This document shows positions 33,765 to 41,021 of a stretch of 64,000 bases of DNA, piece by piece. Source of the stretch: Sphingobium arseniciresistens (GTDB lineage Bacteria > Pseudomonadota > Alphaproteobacteria > Sphingomonadales > Sphingomonadaceae); contig JARFNK010000019.1 of NCBI GenBank assembly GCA_029167225.1, positions 40,749-104,748 on the forward strand, written 5' to 3'. The position numbers and the translations under genes are program-made. The first letter of the stretch is position 1. Each line of letters begins with the position of its first letter. The notes under the pieces are model-generated. The model did not search any database and was not told the DNA's origin. It saw nothing but the letters and a program-made list of their open reading frames with translations.

Positions 33765-34967
33765 ATGACCATTCCCATCAGCAATTTCACACGCGACGCC
33801 CGCGTCCCGCTCGGCCATTGCTCAACCGGCCCCCTGGAACTGGATCTCGGCAAGCTGATGTCGGGCCGCTGTCTCATCCAGGGATCATCCGGCGCGGGCA
33901 AAAGCCAGACACTGCGCCGGATCATCGAGGAAGCTTTCGACTATCTCACGACCATCATCGTAGACCCGGAGGGAGAGTTCGCCAATCTCGCCGGGCATAT
34001 CGGCGCCACGACCGTTATCGCGCGCGATTATGCCAATGACGGTCTTACCGCCCTTGCGCTCCGCACGCGCCAGCACCGCATTGCACTGCACCTTGATCTC
34101 ACCGATCTTGAACCCGATCACCGGATCGAGAAGGCCGCCGCCTTTTTCGCAGGCCTCCTCTCCGCCCAACGCGAACATTGGGCGCATACGGTGCTGGTAT
34201 GCATCGACGAAGCGCATCTGCTCGCACCGCATATGGCGGCGTCCGCTCGCGACGCGGAAACGCGCCGTTTGGGCGTTGCCACGTTGACCGACATGTGCGC
34301 ACGGGGTCGCAAGCGCGGTATCGGCACAATCATTGCCACACAGCGCCTCGCGAAACTCGCCAGTTCGGTGGTCTCGGAACTGCATAATCATCTGATCGGC
34401 CTCAATGTGTTCGACCGCGATGTTGCGCGCGCCGCCGACCTGCTCGGGTTCGGCAGCGATCAGGCAGCGTTGCTGCGCCTGCTTCCACCCGGCGAGTTCT
34501 TCGCCTTCGGTCCCGCGCTGGCCGCCACGCCTGTGCTCGCGAAAATCGATCCGACGATTACACCGCATATCGGCCGCACGCCCGATCTGGTGGCCGCGGC
34601 CGACCTCGGCCCGGACGAGAGCCGCACCCTCCTCGACCTTGAAAACCTGCGCGAGGTCGCGCCGACCAGGACCAGCCATGCCGCCATGCGGGGGCAGCGT
34701 GCGCTCGACGCCTTTCTGCTCGACCCTGCCGCTCCCGCCGCCGCGCGCATTGTAGGGGCCTTGGGCAACATAGCGCCCAATGCCACCACGGCCGACGATC
34801 TTGCGCGCCATCTCGCGCTACCCGCAAACGACGTGGACGCCGGGCTGGATCTGCTGGCTGCCATCGGCGCGTCCGACACGATGCCGCGGGGGGATACGCG
34901 TATTGCGCGTCTGTCGGCCCGGTTGCGCCTGCGCGTCGTCGATACGCCCGTCGTCGGCCTGGTCTGA
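33765..34967 (+). CDS. HerA/FtsK-like ATPase (DUF87-type)
   Basis: 400 residues. Walker A is CLIQGSSGAGKSQTLRRIIE (about 37-56), Walker B VLVCIDEAHLLAP (about 144-156), and the helicase-type sensor GRKRGIGTIIATQRLAKLAS with VVSELHNHLIGLNVFDRD. This is the pattern of HerA-type DNA-pumping ATPases and of VirB4/TraD relatives, but without membrane helices, so it is a soluble hexameric translocase candidate. The C-terminal 120 residues (DPAAPAAARIVGALGNIAP, LARHLALPANDVDAGLDLL) look like a winged-helix domain. It sits 12 bases before the Myb-repeat gene, suggesting the two act together. Confidence 0.88.
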   Translation: MTIPISNFTRDARVPLGHCSTGPLELDLGKLMSGRCLIQGSSGAGKSQTLRRIIEEAFDYLTTIIVDPEGEFANLAGHIGATTVIARDYANDGLTALALRTRQHRIALHLDLTDLEPDHRIEKAAAFFAGLLSAQREHWAHTVLVCIDEAHLLAPHMAASARDAETRRLGVATLTDMCARGRKRGIGTIIATQRLAKLASSVVSELHNHLIGLNVFDRDVARAADLLGFGSDQAALLRLLPPGEFFAFGPALAATPVLAKIDPTITPHIGRTPDLVAAADLGPDESRTLLDLENLREVAPTRTSHAAMRGQRALDAFLLDPAAPAAARIVGALGNIAPNATTADDLARHLALPANDVDAGLDLLAAIGASDTMPRGDTRIARLSARLRLRVVDTPVVGLV

Positions 34968-34979
34968 GAGGCGCGCACC

Positions 34980-36263
34980 ATGACCCAGAACAGCATCGAT
35001 CTCGATGCCGATATCGTCGAACTGACACCCTTTGTCCCCGAAACGGAAACCGTCCCAACCGCGCCGCTTGCGGAGCTGGCTTTTCGCGCGGACGCTTGGC
35101 TGCCCGATGAGACAAGTCGCCTGCGCGCCGCCTTTGCCGAAGATCGCACGATCGACGAGATCGCCGCCATGCTCGGCAGGCCCCGGGCAGGTGTCGCCAC
35201 GCGTATCCATGACCTTGGCCTGCGCCGTAACTCGCGGCGATCCTGGAGCGACTGGGACGACGAGGAAATGGCGCGCTGCTATGCACACGTCCCGACGGCA
35301 ACACTGGCTGCCCGGCTTGGCCGGGGCGTGAGCGCCCTTTATGCCCGCGCACGCCTGCTGGGCCTGTCCGAGCCCGGGTCCCCGCCCTATAGTGGATGGG
35401 AAGATGCGCAACTTTGCGCCGGCTATGAACAGGGCGTTCCCGTCGCGCAGATTTCCAGCCTCATCGGGCGGCCGCTAAGCGGTGTCGTATCGCGCGCATC
35501 GGTGCTGGGCCTGCGTCATGCCTGCCAGCCGGACGATTGGAGCGACGCGGAAATGACGCGTGCGCTTACGCTCGCCGCCACGGGCGCGCGCTATATGGCC
35601 ATTGCCCGGATGCTGGCCCACGAAGGCTTTCCCAAGCGCAACAGCCGCAGCCTGGGGCAGCGCCTGCGCATGCTCGGCTATGGACGAGGCTGGGGACGTG
35701 CGTGGATCTCGGAAGAGGATGATCTGCTCCGCCATGCCTATGCGACGGGCGCGAGTCTCACGCCGCTGCGAGAAAGGCTGGGCCGTTCGTCTCATTCCAT
35801 CCGATGGCGCGCTGAAGCGCTGAAGCTTCGCGGCACCCATGTCCGCTGCGACGGATTTCGGCAGGGGCCGGTCTGGACCGCTGAGGAAGAAGCGAGCCTT
35901 CGCGCCGATTATGGCAAAATCCCGACGCGCGAGATCGCCGAGGCATTGGGGCGCGGGCTTCGCGCTGTGCTCTACCGCGCCAACCATCTGGGCCTCGTCC
36001 ACGGGTTCATGCGCCCATTCAGCAGCGATGAAGACCGGGGTATCCGCAGCGCCTGGCTCCATGGCGTTTCGATGGTCGATGTCGCCCAGGCGCTTGGCCG
36101 CGATCCAGCGGTTATCGGCAAACATGCGGCGCGTATCGGCTACCGGTTCAATGATCCGGCAAGGCCCAGCCGGGGACCGCGAACGCGCCGGGCAAGCCGC
36201 GCGCCGGTGACGCTGGACAGTCTCCTCGCTCTCGATCCTCCCGATCTGCCGATCTCGGCCTGA
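34980..36263 (+). CDS. Protein of about seven tandem Myb/SANT-like (GcrA-like) helix-turn-helix repeats
   Basis: 427 residues, of which about 36-400 are repeated units of about 50 residues: each starts with Trp or Ser then an acidic pair (WSDWDDEEMARCYAHVPTAT, WTAEEEASLRADYGKIPTRE, FSSDEDRGIRSAWLHGVSMV), has I/L-A-x-x-L-G-R in the middle, and closes with V-x-x-R-A-x-x-L-G-L. I count units near residues 40, 88, 137, 181, 240, 296 and 348; the fourth and fifth are the most divergent. This looks like serial DNA readers. The acidic N-terminus (DLDADIVELTPF) precedes them. No enzyme motif. It follows the HerA-like ATPase by 12 bases. Confidence 0.8.
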   Translation: MTQNSIDLDADIVELTPFVPETETVPTAPLAELAFRADAWLPDETSRLRAAFAEDRTIDEIAAMLGRPRAGVATRIHDLGLRRNSRRSWSDWDDEEMARCYAHVPTATLAARLGRGVSALYARARLLGLSEPGSPPYSGWEDAQLCAGYEQGVPVAQISSLIGRPLSGVVSRASVLGLRHACQPDDWSDAEMTRALTLAATGARYMAIARMLAHEGFPKRNSRSLGQRLRMLGYGRGWGRAWISEEDDLLRHAYATGASLTPLRERLGRSSHSIRWRAEALKLRGTHVRCDGFRQGPVWTAEEEASLRADYGKIPTREIAEALGRGLRAVLYRANHLGLVHGFMRPFSSDEDRGIRSAWLHGVSMVDVAQALGRDPAVIGKHAARIGYRFNDPARPSRGPRTRRASRAPVTLDSLLALDPPDLPISA

Positions 36264-36302
36264 TTGATTTCCATTCCCGGTCAGCTCCCTCCGGAGGTTC
36301 CC

Positions 36303-36509
36303 ATGGCTCTGCCAGTCCCGCCCGCTTGCCTCTCACCGCTCAGAAGCCAGTTATCCTCCTTCGATCGAGCCTATCGCATTGCGCTGAACCTGCGGCGCGC
36401 CACCGGCGTTCCTCATTATGTCGTGGACGGCATCGCGCCTTTCCAGGCCTATCGCGTCACGACCCGTCCGCCGCCATGGCCCGACCGTTGGCTGGCGAAG
36501 GTCGCATGA
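36303..36509 (+). CDS. Small conserved protein, unknown
   Basis: 68 residues: MALPVPPACLSPLRSQLSSF, then YRIALNLRRATGVPHYVVDG, then AYRVTTRPP. The YVVDGIAPFQAYRV motif recurs in small sphingomonad element proteins, function unknown. GGAGG lies five bases before the ATG. It overlaps the PP-loop gene by four bases (ATGA), so they are coupled; it may be a partner of that enzyme. Confidence 0.68.
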   Translation: MALPVPPACLSPLRSQLSSFDRAYRIALNLRRATGVPHYVVDGIAPFQAYRVTTRPPPWPDRWLAKVA

Positions 36510-37456
36510 GCGCGAGCAGGCGTGCGCCCGTCGTCGCGGCATGGGGCGCGGGCACCAATTCGACCGCGATGATCATCGAACTCGTTCGGCGCGGCGAAAT
36601 CCCTGACATGACGTTGCCGGCCGCGATGCCCGAGCAGCCACATACGCGCAGGCTTATCCCTGTCTTCCGGCAATGGATGGACGATCATGGTGTTCCCAAC
36701 GAGATCGTTGAATATCAGGCCCGGTTCTTCAAGCATTGGCCGCCCTATACGTCGCTGCTCGATGCTTGCCTGACAAATGGCACATTGCCGTCGATCAGCT
36801 TCGGCCAGCATAGCTGTAGTGCCCGTCATAAAATCTCGCCGCAGGACAAATGGGTCAAAGCCTGGCCTCCGGCACAGCATGCCTGGGCGAACGGGCGCAA
36901 GGTCACCCGCCTAATCGGGTACGACTGTTCTACGCGCGATAATCAGCGCTACGCCCACCGAGAAGGTCACGTTTCGGATCTCTACGAATATAGATACCCG
37001 CTTCGGGAGTGGGGCTTCACCCGCGAGGATTGCGAGGGCATCATAGCTGAAGAGGGCTTGCCCCCATTCCATAAATCTTCCTGCTTCTTCTGCGGAGCGA
37101 TGCAGATTTTAGAGGTTCGTGCGCTGCCGCGCGAGGAGTTGCGCCTCATCGTTCTGCTTGAAGCGCGGGCCGCGCCGCGGCTTCGAACCGTGGAAGGGCT
37201 GTGGCGCAGATCGACGAAAAAGCGCCCCGGATCGATGACCGCGTTCATCCGCAACGAGCGATTGCTCGATGCCGGCGAGATCGATGCGATCATTGCCAAC
37301 GCGCCCCTCGATCTTCTCGAGTTCCAGAGGGCCGCCGCGGTCGTCCCGACCGAGCATCGACTACATATCCAGATATGGATCGAACGCTTCAATGCGGGGT
37401 TGGCATATTCTTCAGATACTGCCAACGATCCGGACGACGTCCGAGATGTGGGCTGA
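36506..37456 (+). CDS. PP-loop ATPase of the PAPS-reductase type
   Basis: 316 residues. The PP-loop is VVAAWGAGTNSTAMIIELVR, a variant of SGGxDS seen in phage and plasmid PAPS-reductase-like proteins. Later blocks are LPSISFGQHSCSARHKISPQ (the CT-x-x-x-K-x-x-P-like region) and FHKSSCFFCGAMQ (paired cysteines, metal or thiol chemistry). Members adenylate or transfer sulfur, including DndC in DNA phosphorothioation, but no other Dnd genes lie here, so the substrate is open. It may act on DNA or nucleotides of the element. Start at 36506 overlaps the preceding small gene. Confidence 0.8.
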   Translation: MSASRRAPVVAAWGAGTNSTAMIIELVRRGEIPDMTLPAAMPEQPHTRRLIPVFRQWMDDHGVPNEIVEYQARFFKHWPPYTSLLDACLTNGTLPSISFGQHSCSARHKISPQDKWVKAWPPAQHAWANGRKVTRLIGYDCSTRDNQRYAHREGHVSDLYEYRYPLREWGFTREDCEGIIAEEGLPPFHKSSCFFCGAMQILEVRALPREELRLIVLLEARAAPRLRTVEGLWRRSTKKRPGSMTAFIRNERLLDAGEIDAIIANAPLDLLEFQRAAAVVPTEHRLHIQIWIERFNAGLAYSSDTANDPDDVRDVG

Positions 37457-37651
37457 CGTGACGATCCCGATCTTTTGCTGGCGGGAAACGGTGCATTTCA
37501 ACGAATTGGCTATGCCTGACGGCTGGCATGATCGGCTTGAAGGCTGTCATTTGCGTTGAAATTATTGTATCCTTCAACCTGGCAGCATTTGGACGCGCCG
37601 ACTGCACTATCTCGATTGAGGGAACAGGCTGAAACATGGGGATGACCACCG

Positions 37652-37852
37652 ATGTCTGACGCGCGGCAAGCGAGCCTTTTTCCCGAAGATGATCTGCCAT
37701 CGACCCGTCGAGGTGCGTCCGCCCGCCACGATGGTGAATTTCACGCCGAGCCGGAAAGCCGGCCCGCCTCAATTCAGCTTGTGCTTCGACGCCATGGGAG
37801 ACTTGGGAACTGGGTAAAAAGCGTGCAGCAAAGGCTTTCCCGTTGGGTATGA
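37652..37852 (+). CDS. Short open frame, doubtful
   Basis: 66 residues: MSDARQASLFPEDDLPSTRR at the start and LVLRRHGRLGNWVKSVQQRL near the end. The QASLFPEDDLP part is a possible clamp-binding-type peptide and could be a remnant or a small real protein. No ribosome site is evident (ACCACCG before the ATG). I keep it at low confidence because the 200 bases before it hold nothing else. Confidence 0.35.
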   Translation: MSDARQASLFPEDDLPSTRRGASARHDGEFHAEPESRPASIQLVLRRHGRLGNWVKSVQQRLSRWV

Positions 37853-37907
37853 GTTTTCCATCTCCCGATGGGTCTTTCTGACGATCTCGCGATAAGCCGA
37901 CATCTTT

Positions 37908-38372
37908 ATGCATGGGCTGTCGGACCCTGCCGATGTGCTGCTGATCGATGTTTCCCCGGCCTTTGCGTCTACCAGCCTACCGCTCGGACGCTATTATCCC
38001 GTAATCCTGGAGACCATTGAGGAGCGGCAGGAGTTCGAGGCCTTCCTCCAGGCAGATCGGCCCGCGCCGATCGTGCCCGATCTGCTCGATCGCAGAGCGT
38101 CCGCGCTCACCGCCATCGATATCGTCTTCGCGCTCTTCGATCCCGCCATCGCGGGCTGGCCCTGGCTTCTTCTCTGCCATTGGCCCGCCGATCATGTCGG
38201 GCTGGCGGCAGGTCAGGGCGATATGTTCGCGCGCGGCGCCTACACCATCGAGATATTCCCAGATTCCGCCGCGCGGGCCGCCGCCATCAGCCAGACGCTC
38301 ACGATACTGGCGACGCACGAGTGTGTGCAGATCGTTCCGGTCACAACCACAACGCCAGCCGGAACCGCCTGA
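37908..38372 (+). CDS. Conserved element protein, unknown
   Basis: 154 residues beginning MHGLSDPADVLLIDVSPAFA. Mixed alpha/beta: LGRYYPVILETIEERQEFEA, LTAIDIVFALFDPAIAGWPW, LLLCHWPADHVGLAAGQGDM and a Thr-rich end. No domain recognised. The codon usage and ordered hydrophobic pattern suggest a real protein; the ribosome site is poor, so the start may be slightly different. Confidence 0.6.
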   Translation: MHGLSDPADVLLIDVSPAFASTSLPLGRYYPVILETIEERQEFEAFLQADRPAPIVPDLLDRRASALTAIDIVFALFDPAIAGWPWLLLCHWPADHVGLAAGQGDMFARGAYTIEIFPDSAARAAAISQTLTILATHECVQIVPVTTTTPAGTA

Positions 38373-38698
38373 TCCTGCGACGCGCCCCGCTACAGGCACT
38401 GCGGCGACCGTAGCGCCAGCGCGGCTACCGCCACGCCTCCAGCGTCGCTCCCCAGCCCACTTTCGGCCCGCACCGACCTCGCCCCGGCTCCTCGCCATGT
38501 CGCGGTGTCGCGCGGAGTTGTGGGCGGGGCGCGGCGTTGCGTGTCGGGCATGCGGGGTGGCGTTGCGCCAGAGGCAGCGGGAGTGCCGGGGCGGCAAGCG
38601 GGCGGTGTGTGGGGCCAGGGCGGGATACAGAGGAGAGAAGGACCGGTGAGGGAGTCGCCGGAAAATGGATTTCGAGCGACATTTGAAAGGTCAAGACG
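38373..38698. other. Gene-free GC-rich stretch before DUF736
   Basis: 326 bases with no supported gene. It holds GTAGC-gccagcgcg-GCTAC at about 38410-38428, a weak inverted repeat. The DUF736 promoter and leader should be here, but no clear -35/-10 pair was found. Confidence 0.45.
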
Positions 38699-39169
38699 AT
38701 GAACATCGGCGAAATCTTCAATCAGAACGGCCGCCTGACGGGCTCGATCGCCACCCGCACGATCGATCTCCCCCGCATCGGGCTGCGCAAGGTCATGAGT
38801 GAGAATGAGAAGGCGCCCGTCTTCGAGATCCTCGCGCTTAATGTCGCGCGTCGCTGGGTCCAGGTCGGCGCACTGTGGGAGGCCGCGTCCAAGCGTACCG
38901 GTGAGGTATTCCTTGCCGGCAACATCGACGACCCCAGCCTGCCCGAACCGCTGCCGATCGCGCTCTTCCCGGCCGATCATGGCGGATACATGGTCGCTTG
39001 GCGCCGGGACACCATGCGCTCCGATTTCGGCGGCGGCATGGGAACCAGCCGCACCAACTATGACGATCGCGGTCCGCGCGATCAGGGCGGCTTTGGCGAC
39101 AGCACCGCAGGTGCCGACGGCGAACTGACCGGCGCTGGTGCGCCGTTCGGCGAGGAGGACCCGTTCTGA
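38699..39169 (+). CDS. DUF736 family protein
   Basis: 156 residues. The N-terminal 105 match DUF736: MNIGEIFNQNGRLTGSIATR, KAPVFEILALNVARRWVQVG and EVFLAGNIDDPSLPEPLPIA. The last 50 residues are a Gly/Asp-rich disordered tail (NYDDRGPRDQGGFGDSTAGA). DUF736 proteins are a hallmark of conjugative elements in Alphaproteobacteria, function unknown. AAAGG lies eight bases before the ATG, and a strong intrinsic terminator follows. Confidence 0.9.
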   Translation: MNIGEIFNQNGRLTGSIATRTIDLPRIGLRKVMSENEKAPVFEILALNVARRWVQVGALWEAASKRTGEVFLAGNIDDPSLPEPLPIALFPADHGGYMVAWRRDTMRSDFGGGMGTSRTNYDDRGPRDQGGFGDSTAGADGELTGAGAPFGEEDPF

Positions 39170-39185
39170 TCACCGGTTGATCGAA

Positions 39186-39235
39186 CAAGTCCCGGGCCGG
39201 GGAGGCGTCAGGCTTCCCCGGCCCTTGTCTTTTCT
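39186..39235 (+). terminator. Intrinsic terminator after DUF736
   Basis: Stem GGGCCGGGGA (39194-39203) with TCCCCGGCCC (39215-39224), 11-base loop, followed by a T-rich run TTGTCTTTTCT. Flanking CAAG and CTTG extend the pairing. Confidence 0.85.
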
Positions 39236-39255
39236 CTTGTCTGAGGAGGCAGCCC

Positions 39256-39534
39256 ATGCCGCTCCCTTCGTTGCACGACCTCGCCCCCTTGGCCGATCTC
39301 TCCGCGCTCTGCGCCGCGATCATCGCCAGTCCTGCTATCCGGGACATGCTTTCGCCGCCGTTTCCCGCGGCTCATATTCCGGAAATCCCGGCCGGGATCA
39401 CCTGCGGCGAGATCATCGCGGCCATTTATGACCTGCTCGAGGGCACGCCCTTTGCCCCGCATGCCGCTGAAATCGTTGGGGCCGTCCTTACGCGCTCGGT
39501 CGCTTTCGGCGGCATCCGGGCGAGCATGCACTGA
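39256..39534 (+). CDS. Stand-alone copy of the N-terminal domain of the DUF2493 proteins downstream
   Basis: 92 residues: LADLSALCAAIIASPAIRDM, a Pro-rich link, then CGEIIAAIYDLLEGTPFAPH and AAEIVGAVLTRSVAFGG. The pattern D-L-x-A-L...P...I-x-A-I-x-D-L-L-x-x-T...A-x-E-I repeats that of residues 10-95 of the next protein (FADLPALFAEMTATPEFQRT and VIATIFDLLTDTRLDALAPE), so it looks like the first domain without the SLOG domain. GAGGAGG precedes the ATG, and the gene has its own terminator, so it is probably a deliberate short paralogue. Confidence 0.65.
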   Translation: MPLPSLHDLAPLADLSALCAAIIASPAIRDMLSPPFPAAHIPEIPAGITCGEIIAAIYDLLEGTPFAPHAAEIVGAVLTRSVAFGGIRASMH

Positions 39535-39546
39535 TCCGACGGGGGC

Positions 39547-39574
39547 GGGACGCCATCGCGTCTCGTCCCTTTTT
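39547..39574 (+). terminator. Intrinsic terminator
   Basis: GGGACG at 39547-39552 pairs with CGTCCC at 39564-39569 across an 11-base loop, followed by TTTTT. It lies directly before the ribosome site of the next gene. Confidence 0.75.
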
Positions 39575-39600
39575 CTTGCCCATCACGAAGGAGAAGTCCC

Positions 39601-40611
39601 GTGACCCAAGACCGTTCGCGCAGCATCAGCCGCTTCGCAGACCTGCCGGCGTTGTTCGCCGAGATGACGGCAACGCCGGAGTTCCAACGCACCTTTGGCG
39701 ATCCCATCCCGCTTTCGATCATCAGTCCCGGGGATGAACCGGGCGAGCATGACATGCCTGAACCGCTTCATGCCCAGGCGGATTGCGCCGGGGTGATCGC
39801 CACCATCTTCGACCTCCTGACCGACACTCGCCTCGATGCGCTCGCGCCCGAGATCGCGTGGGGCATGGTCAACAGCTTCCATTTTGTTGCCGGCAAGCTC
39901 GAACGACAGGAAGACATGCTGTCCGACGAACTGCGCGACATGATCCGCCGGACGGAGCCTTCCGAGGTATTCAATACCGAACTGGAGGAGAAGCAGCTGC
40001 TGTGTCAGTCGCTGACCGAACAGCGCGAGGCGGTAGAGTGCATGCGCGACTATGCCGCCGAAACTTTCCGTGCGCTATCGGGTCGCCCATGGTCTCCGGC
40101 GCGCGGATCACGCGTATCCAAGGTGGCGACCGCCACGCAAGTGTCGATACAGGATTTCCTGCGCGCGCGCGAGCTTGCGACACGCGAGCGGTACCGCCCC
40201 CGAGGACCGATCGTCATCGCCTCGGGCCATGCGGAATGGCATGACTGGCAACTCCTCTGGGACCGGCTCGATACTATCCTCGAGCGCATCCCGCACATGA
40301 CGCTGGTGACGACCGCGCAGCGCAAGGGTTTTGATGCGATCGTCGCCTCATGGGCAGGTAGTCGCGACGTGCAACTCGTGACCTATTCGTTGACGGGTTC
40401 GGGGCGCGGTGCACCCTTTGCCCGCAATCGCAAGCTGGTGGACTTGAAGCCTGTCGAAGCCCTGCTGGGCGAGGGATCAGGTATTCAGGCCAACCTGTAT
40501 CAGGCCCTGCGTAAGGCAGACGTCCCGATCCATGCGTTCCGCAAAGCGGATCAGGCTCCGGTCGAAAAGGTCGCTCCACCGCAACGGGGTCGGTTACGTC
40601 GGGCGGCGTAA
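39601..40611 (+). CDS. DUF2493 (SLOG) family protein, copy 1
   Basis: 336 residues from a GTG that follows AAGGAG by seven bases. The N-terminal helical domain (to about 190: VIATIFDLLTDTRLDALAPE, EAVECMRDYAAETFRALSGR) precedes a DUF2493/SLOG Rossmann domain: RPRGPIVIASGHAEWHDWQL, MTLVTTAQRKGFDAIVASWA, VQLVTYSLTGSGRGAPFARN and LKPVEALLGEG. SLOG domains bind nucleotides or their derivatives and often sense or produce signals, including in defence systems. It is a close paralogue of the gene at 41022. A strong terminator follows. Confidence 0.85.
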   Translation: MTQDRSRSISRFADLPALFAEMTATPEFQRTFGDPIPLSIISPGDEPGEHDMPEPLHAQADCAGVIATIFDLLTDTRLDALAPEIAWGMVNSFHFVAGKLERQEDMLSDELRDMIRRTEPSEVFNTELEEKQLLCQSLTEQREAVECMRDYAAETFRALSGRPWSPARGSRVSKVATATQVSIQDFLRARELATRERYRPRGPIVIASGHAEWHDWQLLWDRLDTILERIPHMTLVTTAQRKGFDAIVASWAGSRDVQLVTYSLTGSGRGAPFARNRKLVDLKPVEALLGEGSGIQANLYQALRKADVPIHAFRKADQAPVEKVAPPQRGRLRRAA

Positions 40612-40634
40612 CTTCTGCAAACAATCATCCTGTC

Positions 40635-40665
40635 GGGGACGGCGCTACGCGCGGTCCCCTTTTTT
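40635..40665 (+). terminator. Intrinsic terminator after DUF2493 copy 1
   Basis: GGGGAC (40635-40640) pairs with GTCCCC (40654-40659), with a partly pairing GC-rich loop, followed by six T. Confidence 0.9.
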
Positions 40666-40744
40666 ATGCTGGAGATGCTGGTTGCGGTGATGAGGTCAAA
40701 GGTTGGCAGTGCTCCCCCGCGAGGCGGGCGCCTGGAGGCACCCA

Positions 40745-40781
40745 TTTGCGAATCAGGGGCATCGAGCCCCAGATTCGCAAA
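40745..40781. repeat. Near-perfect 16-base inverted repeat
   Basis: TTTGCGAATCAGGGGC at 40745-40760 and GCCCCAGATTCGCAAA at 40766-40781 with a 5-base loop; one mismatch. No T-run follows on either strand. It stands in the 410-base gap between the DUF2493 copies and could be a protein-binding or RNA structure site. Confidence 0.7.
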
Positions 40782-40854
40782 GCCTCTTCTCTCTCTCAAG
40801 AATTCCAATGATGGCACGGGACCGCGTCGGCCTCAAGGACGACGGGGCCCCACC

Positions 40855-40916
40855 ATTTTTCTGGGCGGGTCGGGCGTCGCGTCTCTTTTGCGATGACAGT
40901 GGCCGCCCAGAAAAAT
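40855..40916. repeat. Perfect 14-base inverted repeat with inner pairing
   Basis: ATTTTTCTGGGCGG at 40855-40868 and CCGCCCAGAAAAAT at 40903-40916; the 34-base loop has an inner pairing (CGTCGC with GCGATG). A third pair, CCCCCAT near 40925 and ATGGGGG near 40990, surrounds CGCCGGCTTCGCCGG. Together the leader of the downstream DUF2493 gene can form a large fold. Confidence 0.7.
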
Positions 40917-41021
40917 CGTGACCCCCATCGCCGGCTTCGCCGGTCGCTGCGCGATCCTTGACCCCGCCGCTCGAAGCCCGTGCCCAATGGGGGACCTCTT
41001 TCGTTTCAAAAGGAGGTTCAC

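Noticed and set aside
36506-37456. DndC of a phosphorothioation system
   Set aside because: No DndB, D, E or cysteine desulfurase gene in the window; the PP-loop differs from typical DndC.
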